A stretch of DNA of 64,000 nucleotides. Origin: Perilla frutescens. Taxonomy: Eukaryota > Streptophyta > Magnoliopsida > Lamiales > Lamiaceae. Numbering within the stretch: position 1 is the stretch's first letter; each line of letters starts with the position of its first letter. The position numbers and the translations under genes were made by a program. Shown one piece after another: positions 23,115 to 34,388 of this stretch. Below the pieces are notes generated by a model, which did no database searches, had not been told where the DNA came from, and saw only the letters and a program-made list of their open reading frames with translations. Location: assembly GCA_026008535.1 (NCBI GenBank), contig BRKX01000011.1, positions 14,950,001 through 15,014,000 on the forward strand. The letters run 5' to 3'.

Positions 23115-24665
23115 GCAACATACAAGTGCAAGGGAAAGGTACAAAACTTTAAGCATTGTTAGCATTATTTCTCACTTAAATTAGCATAAAACATTCACTA
23201 CATTAGCATACACATAAAACACATTATATTATGTGTACTATCGAATGCAGCAGTAACACACCATTTCTTTAGCATTTCTATATTTTTTCATTAGCATGCA
23301 AAATACAAGAAAGTTACTATTTTAAATAATTATTTAATTTAAAGCAGAGAGTTGTTGAAGATCACTCCCATATCAAAACAAGGGCCAGGGGTTTGATGAA
23401 GCCATCTGAAGCATTGATGTCACCATACATATCAAGGACTATCGATGTCAGGGAGACAATGTCAAAAACTGAGGGTGAACTCTACTTCTGGGTGGTACAC
23501 AAGACTGATGAAACATCGAGGTAAAAAATGTAAATATCATATTATTTAACATTTACTATAAATGAAAATAATATATTAACATACATGCAGGGAGGAGATT
23601 TTATACTCTGATGGACGAGTCATGATCAACAGAGGTGAGCTGCAGACTCTAACACCAGACACTTACATCAGTTATGCAATTATTGATGTTTGGAGTACGA
23701 TGTTGAACCATAATGAACGTGTGCGATCAAAGGACTCTCGATACAGATTTTACTTCACAACCTACCCATGTGTAAGCAAAATATTTTATCTTCAAAAAAT
23801 CAATATCTTATTTCCATTAAAATCATTAAGTTTTAATATGTTGTTATTGACATATAGAATAACACAATTGTCAACCCCCCAATACTTGGAATGCAACCAG
23901 AAGGATGAGTGAATTTATAGACAGAGTTAAGAATGAGGTGAATGCATTCCCATGGGTTAAACTGTCAGAAGTTGAAATGGTATGATCTTATTAAAAATTT
24001 CATTAATCTCAAACATTATTCATATCAGCAACTAATACTGGCAAAACATATACGCAGTTCTTCTTTCCAATATACCAGATGAATCACTTCTTCTTGATCT
24101 GTATTGATCTGAAAGACATGGAATCAATCATCATAGATAATTCAACTGCCATGGAGAAAGAGAAGGATGGACTGAAACTGAAATATGGCGATGTTCCAAG
24201 TCTGCTAGTAATTCATACTTAAATATTTCATAACCACTATAACATTATTTGTATACTTACAGTTTTATTTGACTGTACTTACAGATCAAGTACTTTATTG
24301 AATACACTAAGAAAGCTGGGTTGCTTCAGAGATCAAAGGAGATCAAGAAGTATATTACATCATCACAACGTCTGCAGATGGCCTGGAGAGATGAGAAGAA
24401 CAAGAGTGATTGTGGGGTGTATGTACTTCGACATATGGAGACGTACATGGGCAATGGGGTGAAGAATTGGAAGACAGGGCTGAAGAAGAAGTCTGCAAAA
24501 CAGATGAGGTATCTGAGGATGAAGTACTGCAACGCTACCCTCAATTCTGACACCAACATTCATAAGACCGACAATGCAGAAAAGGCAGAATTCTATTATA
24601 GAGAATCTTCAGGGGATGGTCCCATTGATGTTGCAGGAATGTATCTCAACAAACAGAAGTCATGA

Positions 24666-25403
24666 ATGATTCTATGATCCATTAAAACAATATATTGCTT
24701 AACTACTATCACATTAAAACAATGTTTCCCAGCATATGTATATTGTTTTTTGTATATGTCAATGATCAAACATGCTGAAGGTTTGTCTGGATATGCTAAC
24801 AAATAGTTAATTATTCATTATATTCGAAAAATATGTATAGTTAGCATAACATGTATTATTGATCAGCAAATACTGAATCATTCATTATATTCGATTTGCA
24901 TCAAACTCTGTCACTTAACAACAAAATATAGAAAAATATATATAGTTAGCATATAATGTATTCTTGATCACCAAATACTAAATTATTAATTATCTTCGAT
25001 TTGCATCAAACTCTGCTACTTAACAATGCAAAACATAAAATTGCATACTTAGCACATATAGCATTCTCAATCAGCATAATAACAGAATTTATCATGCTAA
25101 CATAATCTAACTAATTTACAAAATTCCAAAAACTGCAGAAACTAATAAACACAACATCAAAGCGAATCAAAATCGGATAGCAAACTGCATCGATAACCAG
25201 AAAATCAAAACACAAGGATCACTCGCTAATCTCAATAGATTGACGAGCATATCCAGGAACTACCGATCGCACAATAAAATTAAAAAAAAACATACCTGGT
25301 GAATCCATCAAATACATCGCGGCAACCAAATAACATAGAAACTACCGATCCAAATCAAACGAATATATTGAGGAAGACGATCTCATGAAATCCGGAACCA
25401 TAT

Positions 25404-25458
<55 letters not shown>

Positions 25459-25459
25459 G
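24666..25459. other. 3' flank of the Ulp1-like gene with TTAGCAT motifs and a microsatellite
   Basis: Several TTAGCAT/ATGCTAA heptamers (about 24790-25100) lie in a degenerate repeat containing ATTCGATTTGCATCAAACTC. It ends with a (TA)n(GA)n run at 25407-25459. No gene was recognised and the element's end is not clear. Confidence 0.55.
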
Positions 25460-25598
25460 AGGGGTTAGCATGTGAATATATGACTTATGTGTAAATTGTG
25501 AACAAATCTCATCACTTGATCAATTAAGATCAATGGCTAGTATTAATTGAGAGTGAAAATATTTATGATATTTTTTTCTAAATGTAGATGCTAAAAAG

Positions 25599-25911
25599 GA
25601 GTTAGAGTTTTTTTAAGGACAACAACTTAGGCCTATTTGGAAAAGAGGACAAATTTATTGCGGGCTGAAATTTAAGGACATTAACATTTAAGTGTTGCGT
25701 CCGTAAGCCAATTAGCATTTAAGTGTTGTGGGCTGAAACAGGTGGTGGCCTCTCATACTCACCATCACAGTCTTTATATTCATGAAACGGGCTGAAAATT
25801 GACCTACGGATGCAACACTTAAATATTAATGTCCTTAAATTTCGGCCCGCAATAAATTTATCCTCTTTTTCAAATCGGCCTAAGTTGTTGTCCTTAAAAA
25901 AACTCTAACTC
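25599..25911. mobile_element. MULE-type MITE, 313 bp
   Basis: Inverted repeats of about 105 bp start GAGTTAGAGTTTTTTTAAGG on each side. The flanks TGCTAAAAAG (25589-25598) and TGCTAATAAG (25912-25921) form a 10-bp target duplication with one change. There is no coding capacity, and the whole unit could fold as a long hairpin. Confidence 0.85.
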
Positions 25912-25921
25912 TGCTAATAAG

Positions 25922-26345
25922 GGTAAGAATGTAAAATCATTTTTTATGAATATTAATTGCTACGAAAATCAAGGGACGTTATAAATCTGCTAATCAATCT
26001 AATCTAATGTAATTGAATGGGTAATTAAATAAGAAGCATTTATTTAATTACTCAAAAAGATGAATGAAATGAGATTTTCGTTCGTAGTGACATTCGATCA
26101 CACATTTGATTTGCTTTAATTAGTTTAATTTTGTTGTTAGGGATATCAGATCATAGTATTTATAGTAATTGTGATACTTTTTTTATTTTGTGTAGTGCTA
26201 TTATTGAAAATGTTGATTTGTGTATCAGTTTTGATTGGATGAAACAATAATTACCACTAAATTATATGTGTGTGTTGTTGTATCTCAGCCTAATTCATAT
26301 AATGACATGTTTTTTCTCAGCCTAATTGATTAATGGTTACTGCAT
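25922..26345. other. AT-rich intergenic stretch
   Basis: A small duplication of CAGCCTAATT is the only structure noticed. Confidence 0.5.
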
Positions 26346-26421
26346 ATGAGATTGTATTATTATGATTACATTGAAATTTATAGTTTTAAGATTTTGAAAA
26401 ATAATATATGCTTGTGCTATT

Positions 26422-27629
26422 TTGATGAGATCGTGCAAAGCACTAAAGAGGATGATCTGGTGCTACAATTCAAAGGTCCTATGACGCGTTTACGAGCAAG
26501 GAAGTTGCAAGCTTATTTACAAGCTTCTATTCGACGTAAATTCGAGTTGCAAGAAGAAGAGATGAAGAGCAGTCCGAGATTGATCACCATGTTGTCCATT
26601 GATGAAGAAGAAGGAAGCATGAAGATGTGAGAAGAAGAATCACGCCATTTGGAAGTGTGCATGAAGAGTTCTACGCGTTTGCATGGGAATCCGAGAAGTT
26701 GCTGTTTTTCATGCAAAGGTGGTGGAATTTTCGAACACAATATGGACTGAATTAAATCAGCCTATGTCGTCATTTGGGAGTCCATTATGGTGAGATTGAA
26801 GGCCCAAGTCCATCGGATTTTATCTAGATTAGTTTAGATTTTATTTGCTTATTTTATGTTATCTTATCTTACCTTAATTAAGACTCCTAGTTAAGGTAGG
26901 ATTCCTTTTGTTTTCTTTTGTTATTTTCGAATTCCCTTAGATTTTAGGTTTAATATTCTCAACTCCTATAGTATAAATAGGAGGTCCATTTGTTACATTA
27001 AAGTTAGACAATTGCATGAAATAAAGAGTTATTCTCAATCTGTCTCACGATCCTTTGGTTGATCAAAACTACAAACATTCTATTGTTCTATCAATTTAAT
27101 AGTCTTACTCAAGGTTCTTCAGGGTACAACGAGTACTTGGGAGAATTGCTATCCAGAGAAGTTAGACGTGCGCGTTCGAGTTTACAACACGGGTTCGCCG
27201 ATCCTAGCCAATCCTTCTACCAACATCATTGCTGATTTCCCTACCATCACCGACGACGTCCGCCACCATTCCAGCAACCACCGCCGCGTTCCAACCGTAC
27301 AAGATCAGTCCATCAAGTCCTCTTCGTGTTCTCATCAAGTCCTTGTTCGTTGTCCAATTTCCTAGTAAGTTCTATATCAAATCGAGTCTTAATCTATTCC
27401 CCTAGTTTTTGTCCCTTTTCCCTTCATCTTGGATTTGTGTTTTATTTAGTTATTGGTCATACTCTAAGGTCTTAGGTTCGTGTCTAATTCAGCATATTTT
27501 CGAGTCTAAAAACGTATAGTTGAGTTGTATTTTTCATTCTTTGTTTGAGTCGTATTGTTCCCTTACGCATCCAACGTAGTTTCGATTCTAACTTCCGCAT
27601 ATTTAGTCTTTGTCGTGTCCCATCATATT
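26422..27629 (+). mobile_element. Ty3/gypsy-type fragment: end of pol plus truncated LTR
   Basis: 26450-26630 encodes a short tail, LQFKGPMTRLRARKLQAYLQ, resembling the PMTR(S/A)RAKK(L/M) stretch that ends many plant gypsy polyproteins. From about 26730 the sequence matches, in inverse orientation, the LTR at 63106-64000. Shared landmarks are the TATA box TATAAATA (26972-26979), CAACACGGGTTCGCCGATCC, and the end TTGTCGTGTCCCAT. The fragment lacks the last ~18 bp of the LTR (TAGGTCCCGGGTCACA) and all earlier genes. Confidence 0.72.
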
Positions 27630-27765
27630 TTAATACTTCAGAATGCTTTTTTTTTTGTGATTTATGATGCTTTTTTATATGATTATTAGTGGTTCAACAT
27701 AATCACTAATAATCATATAAAAAAGCATCATAAATCACAAAAAAAAGCATTCTGAAGTATTAAAA
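27628..27765. repeat. Near-perfect 62-64 bp inverted repeat (hairpin)
   Basis: Left arm 27628-27691 and right arm 27704-27765 are complementary except for homopolymer length (T run against A run), with a 12-nt loop GTTCAACATAAT. The arms are one unit of the surrounding tandem array in opposite orientations. Confidence 0.92.
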
Positions 27766-28276
27766 TAGCATTATGTTGAAATTTATAGTGGTGAGATTAT
27801 GAATCAATATATCATTGTGCTATTTCAGTACTTCAGAATGCTTTTTTGTGATATTTTATGCTTTTTTATACGATCATTAGTGATTACGTTGAAATTTATT
27901 GGTTTAAGATTATGAATTATATCCTTGTGCTATTTTAATACTTCAAAATACTTTTTTTTCTTGATTTATACGTTGAAATTTATCGTTGTAAGATATGAAA
28001 TAATATCCTTGTGCTATTTTAATACTTTAGAATGCATTTTTTGTGATTTCTGATGCTTTTTTATATGATTATTAGTAATTTTTTTGAAATTTTTAGTTGT
28101 AAGATTATGAAATAATATATATTTGTGCTATTTTAATACTTCTGATTGCATTTTCTGTGATTTCCAAAAAAAATTTATATGATTATCAAATGATTGAAAC
28201 ATTTAACCCTAATATGACTTCAAATCTAAATCACAATTTCGAACGTACACTTCAGACAAGTCAGAGATTAAAACTA

Positions 28277-28322
28277 TACAAGGTGTATTGGTTTTTTTTT
28301 TCAAAAACCAATACACCTTGTA
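28277..28322. repeat. Perfect 20-bp inverted repeat
   Basis: TACAAGGTGTATTGGTTTTT (28277-28296) pairs with 28303-28322 across a 6-nt loop. It may be a tiny MITE remnant or a small-RNA-type hairpin; no target duplication was seen. Confidence 0.85.
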
Positions 28323-28608
28323 AAGTGAAGTGGAAAAATTAAAAACTGAAAATTGATGCTTGAAATAAAAACAAACAAGGCCTTGTATTTTATAAAGCAT
28401 TTTTTAAAGATATCTTTAGCTATTACTTGTAGGCACAGTAATGCAGTATATTTACATTTTTTAAAATATTAATAGAATTCCAATCTTAAATTTCCAGTTA
28501 TAAAATTATAAATTTTCAATTATGAAATCATCTTGTATATAAAAAGTAAAATATTGCACTAAAATTCACATATTAAAGTGTTAGCAAATACTCCTATACA
28601 TAAGATAT

Positions 28609-28909
28609 ACATCAGACGGTCAACGCGTGTTGACCAAAATAATTATTAAAACGGGTGATACTTTTTAGGGATACAAGTGATACTTTTTTTAATTTTGAAT
28701 GATATTTTTTAGTGTTTAGATTGATACTAATTTGAACAGTTTTTTTCTTTATTTTTTATATGGCCAATACTTTTTAATGTGATACTTTTTAGGTTTTGAA
28801 ATGATATTTTTCAATATTATGAATGATACTAATTTCGACGGATTTTTTGGTCAACGCATTGACCGGATCAACGTGCGTTGACCCAATCAACGTGTTGACT
28901 GTCTGATGT
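28609..28909. mobile_element. MITE-like element with GTCAACG-rich inverted ends
   Basis: The ends ACATCAGACGGTCAACGCG and, read inward, ACATCAGACAGTCAACACG form inverted repeats. Inside are repeated GATACTTTTTAGG and GATACTAATTT units. The flanks TATACATAAGATAT and TATACACAAGACAT are similar and may be a degenerate target duplication. Confidence 0.55.
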
Positions 28910-29228
28910 GCACCTAGTATACACAAGACATGCCCTACAAAAATTGTTTATAAAATTATTTAAATTTCTATATTAAATAAACAATAAAATAAATTCAAAT
29001 TAAAAGTTATATATCTTTATTGGTTTATAAAATAAAGAATTCAAAAGTTACAAAATAAAATAAGTTTTTAATTGCATCATCTCATTATAAGTTAATTTAT
29101 TTTCGAGTCATTAGATTTTTTTGGGGGAAAAAATAAAACTTCTATAGATGATATTTTAATGGGCTGGAGATCGACTCTGGGTTTTGGTAATTTTCATTTG
29201 TTTTTCCTCTTTTGTTTTATAAAAAAAA
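28910..29228. other. AT-rich stretch left of the Helitron
   Basis: Nothing recognised. Confidence 0.5.
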
Positions 29229-29260
29229 TTAGTATAGTGCCCGCGCGTTGCGCGATGGAA
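29229..29260 (-). other. Helitron 3' terminus with hairpin
   Basis: Plus-strand reading is TTAGTATAGTGCCCGCGCG, then TTGCGCG. On the minus strand this gives a CGCGC/GCGCG stem about ten bases before CTAA, as in Helitron 3' ends. The host dinucleotide A|T flanks it. Confidence 0.8.
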
Positions 29261-29474
29261 GTAACGCGGGATGTGAGACGTACGTTGCACGGTGGAAGCG
29301 AATTTACATTTCACCGTTGCGTTATTTGCAATACAAATATATTTAAAATTAAAATTATATTATATTTCTCTGTAATTTTACATATATTGGTATTTAATTT
29401 TTTTATAAATTTATAAAATTGATCGCTAGTAATTATTAATTTTACCAAAACAATTATTGACATAAATTTCACAT

Positions 29475-29475
<1 letters not shown>

Positions 29476-29520
<45 letters not shown>

Positions 29521-29521
29521 A
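29476..29521. repeat. (AC)n(TA)n microsatellite
   Basis: AC run 29476-29506 followed by a TA run, in the 3' untranslated part of the Helitron. Confidence 0.95.
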
Positions 29522-29640
29522 TATGTACTTATATAATTCTGAACATTTTAAATGAATATTAATTCATATTTAAATTATATACACTTTATGTTATGAAAAA
29601 TCAAAGTCACTATTAAAAAAAAACAATAAAAGCAAGAATT

Positions 29641-32600
29641 TTACAAATTCTGAAAAACTTCTCTATATACAACATTTGTGGTTGTATTTGTATCATTATC
29701 ATCAAGTAAGATCTTCAATCCACCACGACTTCTAACAGCAACATAGAATTGTCCATGAGTGAATACTGGCTTCTGCAACAATAAACCAACGTGAGATAGT
29801 GATTGTCCTTGGCTCTTGTTTATCGTCATTGCATATGAGGGCATCAGAGGAAATTGTCTTCTTTGAAACTTAAATGGCAATCTTGGATCAGCAGGCGTAA
29901 GAGACATTCTTGGAATTAGTACCATTTGCTGTGCATTTTGACCACTGAGAAATCTTGCTTCAATAACATGTTTGCCAAGCCTTGTGATCATCAATCGAGT
30001 CCCATTACATAAACCATTTGCATGATCTATATTTCTCAACAACATAACAGGAGTACCTACTTTCAAAATTAATTCATGATTCGGAACCCCTGAGCACCTG
30101 ATACTGTTTAAGAATTCCGGAGTATGAATTTCTTGCAGCAAACCCGTATTGTTATCTGAGTTGCATGTCGAGTCAAAACTCAAATACAATCTGCCCTCAC
30201 CCTTGTTCAGAGAAAGCATGTATTGATTTACAGATTCAACCGCATTTAAAGTTGAAGCAAGAATTGCTCTTTCTTCTAGATAAGTTGTATCTGTAATATC
30301 AGTACCATATGATGGAAAGGTACTATGAATAATTGCTGAAATTAGATCTCCTGACCATTTCAATACAATATCATCAGGGACGTCGATATTCACATGTCCA
30401 TCATTTGGGCCACCGATTGTACTATCTCCAATACCAGCAATCCAATTTGCAAATTGTTCGACCTCAGCACCTACATCATTAGAACCCAAATTCGACAGTC
30501 TTAAATTTTTTGTTAATCTCAAGACTCGGCAGTCTTTCCACAGATAAGAAGAATTTATTGTGACATTAACAATATCCTGTCTGCTTCCTTTTGGAATAAC
30601 TGGTAAGATCTGTCGAAAATCTCCTCCAAAAATGATTGCTTTTCCTCCAAAAATTCTACGTGCATTTGAAGAATCACATACACGCATTATATCTCGAAGT
30701 GTTCGATCCAAAGCTTCAAAGCAATACTTGTGCATCATAGGTGCCTCATCCCAAATTATCAGCTTGCATCTAAGAATCAGTTCTGCTAGCGGACTTCCTT
30801 GAATAATATTACAGGTGGAATCCTCGTTTGGATTTAAAGGTATCTTAAATCTTGAATGCGCTGTCCGTCCACCTGGTAATAATATAGAAGCAATACCACT
30901 TGATGCAACATTTAAAACTATTTCTCCTTTTGATCTCAACGTTGCTGATAATATCTTCCATATAAATGTCTTTCCAGTACCTCCGTATCCATACAGAAAG
31001 AACATGCCCACTGATTCCGATGATATAGCATCCAATACAATTCGATACACATTGTGTTGTTCATCTGTTAGTTTGCTAACAAACACTTTGTGATCATTTT
31101 CCAATTCCATCCTATCATATCTCATTTCATCATTTATCAATCTATTTTCCTGAGATTGAAAAAAGTCAAAACTTGGAAATGGCATACCTTCAAATTCTCG
31201 TAAAGTCCTTCCAAAACTCTTAATCAACTTTTCAATTTCCACCAGACAATAACTTTGAATTTGTTCATCAGTCAAGTGCAATTCTGTACATTTATAATAA
31301 TAGTTAATAATGGAAGTTAATATATTATGCAAAAATGAAACAAAGATTAAAAAATTATAATTTGAAGTACCAAGGTGTTGCAGTATTGATTGTTGCTTAT
31401 ATAATATATCATCTGCTAAATACATCCAACAATTATTCCACACAACTTCTGGACGTCCAATTGAATCAGAGGCTAACAATGTAACAAATAACTTTCTCAG
31501 AGAATCAGCAGATGACCAATAACTTGCTTCGACAATCCCATCAATAAATTCTTTATCACCATCTAACAATCCTAAAGCATAACATGCATCTCTGAATGAA
31601 GCATATTGCACACCATTAATTTTTCTGATGTCTTCATAACACGTAGGTCCCAGCACAACATTAAGCAAACATCTCAAATAATACATCTCCCCACTCCCCG
31701 GAGGAACAAAGAAAATTCTTCCAATTGAGAAATTTTGTTTCCTCGGCACCCATTCTTTTTTAGCTTGTTTCCAAACAAACTTTGTTGGAAATTGAACATA
31801 AGTAAGTTTTCGCGCTTCCGGGTACTTCTTATTTGCTTCAAACCAAGCTAAAAACATACTTTCATGTACAGTTGGTCTGTTGAGGACTTCATCCATTGAA
31901 TCAGAATCTTGAAAGAAAACTGTCTGTTCATTTTCAAGATGAAAACTTAATCTCTCAACGTGAGGGTATTTGTATTGAATTTGAAATCCAAATATTCTCC
32001 ATGCAGCCTCGCAGGGGGAAATATATCTGCAATCATAATACATACTTATTTCATCAATATTTTTCCCACTTTCATCATCTTTAGTGCTCTGATAAAATGC
32101 TGCGGTGACACGATCGTGACCTTTGTTCACATATTTGAACAAATATTTTATTGATCTTGACTGATTGCACCATTCCACATTTATATGTGCAGCATACTTC
32201 ATCAAAAGGAATCGATTGTGAGGAACCACATATCTATTATCCATCAACATTCCATTCTTCAAAATTGTTCTTCCATTGTCTCTGCGTCTATATATTGGAT
32301 ATCCCTCTTCATCTGTGGTTGTTGTCTCAGTAAAAATTTTTGGAAAATATTTACTGCAGCGACCATTTCTCATGCAGGGTGAATTTTTTTTCGCAACACC
32401 ACATGGACCATGAATCATGAATTCATGTACAACTGTGTAATATTGTGGATCCAGGTCTTTATCAGGTATTTCAGCTGATATAATTTCATCAATCACTTCT
32501 GATCCTCGATTTTGATCCTCTTTCGATATGAAAAGCAAGATATGCGCATGTGGAAGACCCCTCTTTTGAAATTCAACAGTGTACACAACTAAAATTCAAA

Positions 32601-34130
32601 ATAAAAAAATTTAATTTTATTAAAATAAAACTTTGAAAGAATAATTTGAATAAAATTAATATATACCTGCTTTAACATTTCCAAAGATATTGTTTTGGCG
32701 CAGATCGTAAATCAAATTGTCCAACTTCATTTTGAACACTCGACAAACAATATCAGGACGATCTTCAGGTTTCAATCCTTTTTCCTGCACATATCTTACA
32801 ATTTCTGGTCACCTTGGATTGCATGTGAATGTGATGAATAAATTTGGATATCTAGCCCACTGACAAATAGCCATAGCATCTTGGTAATTTTGAATCATGT
32901 ATCGAGCTCCTCCAGTGAATGTTGAAGGCAAGATAACTCGTTTTCCTTGATTTGCGGGATTTCTTTCACCTCTTGTTAGAGCCTCTTCTAAACTTTTGTA
33001 CACATGACATCTCAATGATTGTTGATGTGTTCGTATGTATAAAAGTCTAGCAGATTCAACCATTGTGTAGGCATCAACAATAAATTGTTGAAATAATCTC
33101 CTTGAGCTTAGAATGGTTTTTGCATCACAATCTCTTTCATGCAATCGATATGCAAAATATTCTCTGATGCTGACCATCTTTCTGCCTTTAGTTGCTGAAG
33201 AATGCAAATATGAAAATGGTATATCTTCTCTATAACCGTCTTCACCATATGGAAACAGAATAGGATATTGTAAACCCAAATAGGTTGTATTTAACTCATT
33301 AATGCGTTTCAATTCTCCAGTTTGAGTTTCCAAAATTATGTCTCTATCTCCAAAAGACTGATCAAAATCTCCAACAACTAATGCAGCAACTTCAGACACA
33401 GTTGGAAGATTATGCATTCTAGCATCGCCTCCACGTCTACCAATAAGTTTCAACTTAACATCATGTTGACCAAGATCTACAATGTTGTGTTTTGCCATCC
33501 TAAATGACTTGGCAAAAACATTATATTCATCCAACATGCTTTTAAGTTCAGAAACAATCTGTGCATGAAGTGTGCTTAGGCTTTTTTTGTTCCTATGTAA
33601 ACAAAAAATATAAAATTGAATTAGAACGAACGTACATAATATTAATAGATATATTTAAAAAATTATATTAATAAATATAAATTACCTCACAGAAAGCATT
33701 CTATTGGCAACCTCGTTTTCAGTATCATAAATATATAACTGGGCAAACTTTGGTGTAGACCCTTGTGTTGGCAGTAGACTTCCAATCATATGATAATTCT
33801 GACCATGCAGTCGGAATGTCGGTGGAGAATTACCAGTATTTAAACTCAAATCTATCATGCCTCCCATTGATGTGAAAGAAAACATACTATTGTAGGAACG
33901 AATATTATCAAGAAAATATTTACTCTTATGATCATTTTCATAGAGCAAACTTTCCAAAACTTTTCGAGGCCTTTGAACAGGTGGTAATTTAATTTTTCCT
34001 CCGACACAACACGATGAGTATTTCGGAATGCGTGAATTTGAATTTTTTCTCAATCTCTCATCATACCAAAAATGTCCTCCACAAAATGAACAAATAAAAA
34101 TCGAATCACCAAGATCGGAGTAATCTGAAA
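29641..34130 (-). pseudogene. Helitron Rep/helicase (RepHel), one nonsense codon
   Basis: Minus-strand exons: 34130-33686, 33592-32667, 32588-29641, with a further likely 87-bp intron (31370-31284) that has no stop and is a multiple of three. The N-terminal part has a Cys pair (CSFCGGHFWYDER) and the Helitron_like_N domain (TGNSPPTFRLHGQNYHMIGS). Rep motifs: LFITFTCNPR, the HUH motif GLPHAHILLF and SIKYLFKYVNKGHDR with the tyrosine region. Helicase motifs: Walker A GYGGTGKT, Walker B IIWDEAPM, FGGDFRQILPV, INKSQGQSLSHVGL and the end FYVAVRSRGGL. TGA at 32809-32811 replaces the usual Trp after CNPR in the first Rep motif; otherwise the frame is open. The enzyme would nick and unwind DNA for rolling-circle transposition. 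This copy is probably inactive unless the stop is bypassed. Upstream exons continue at 34389-36740. Confidence 0.9.
31284..31370 (-). other. Stopless 87-bp intron in the Helitron helicase gene
   Basis: On the minus strand GTACTTCAAATTATAAT...TTATAAATGTACAG interrupts the conserved sequence between ILQHLG and TELHLTDEQIQ. It is AT-rich, has canonical GT-AG ends and is 29 codons long with no stop, so retention would add 29 residues. Confidence 0.7.
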
Positions 34131-34388
34131 CTGTTATGAATGTTAAATGTTAAATAAATATTTAATATTATTCATAATTATATTGATAGTTGTTGTAAAT
34201 TCATATATTAGTAAAAAAAATTAGATAACTAAATTTTTAAAAAATATATGCTAAATTTACAAATAAAAATATGAGTCCCATTTGTATTATTTTGCATTGC
34301 TATAAATTTTGACAAAATAACAAATTCAATAAAAATAAGTAATCAAATAAAAAAATGAAATTTAAATTTTACAAAATCATTAACTTAC

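Larger units (their letters stand above)
20197..24665 (+). pseudogene. Transposon-type Ulp1/SENP (C48) cysteine protease gene, ten exons, lightly damaged
   Basis: Inferred exons: 20197-20236, 21056-21900, 22049-22770, 22852-about 22917, 22968-23138, 23348-23520, 23589-23771, 23858-23979, 24058-24207, 24285-24665. The N-terminal part reads ...FGNILKFRIN, DAEDVHVILGFPRGP, the domain common to plant transposon Ulp1 proteins. The middle has PSFSLGIGLTQ and RGLMKPSEALMSPYISR, landmarks of the same group. The C-terminal peptidase shows the triad context: His in QMNHFFLICIDL, Asp in SIIIDNS, Cys in KSDCGVYVLRHMETYMG. Damage: TGA at about 22064 and a frameshift near 22255 in exon 3; exon 4 runs into TAA unless spliced earlier. 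Relatives are carried by MULEs (Kaonashi type) and CACTA elements. SUMO-protease activity is inferred from the family. Confidence 0.8.
26346..28170 (+). repeat. AT-rich tandem array (~85-115 bp units), interrupted by a retrotransposon fragment
   Basis: Units contain GTTGAAATTTATAGTTTTAAG, then CTTGTGCTATTTTAATACTTC, then a TGATGCTTTTTTATATGAT part. The GTGCTATTT landmark occurs at about 26414, 27817, 27927, 28011 and 28124. The first unit is separated from the rest by the fragment 26422-27629, showing that the fragment inserted into a pre-existing array. Confidence 0.68.

Noticed and set aside
27168..27365. A 65-codon frame (and its counterpart at 63343-63600)
   Set aside because: Both lie in LTR sequence and the frames are not equally conserved; treated as LTR.
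29159..29416. An 85-codon frame crossing the Helitron 3' end
   Set aside because: It spans the terminus and its hairpin, with no protein-like features.
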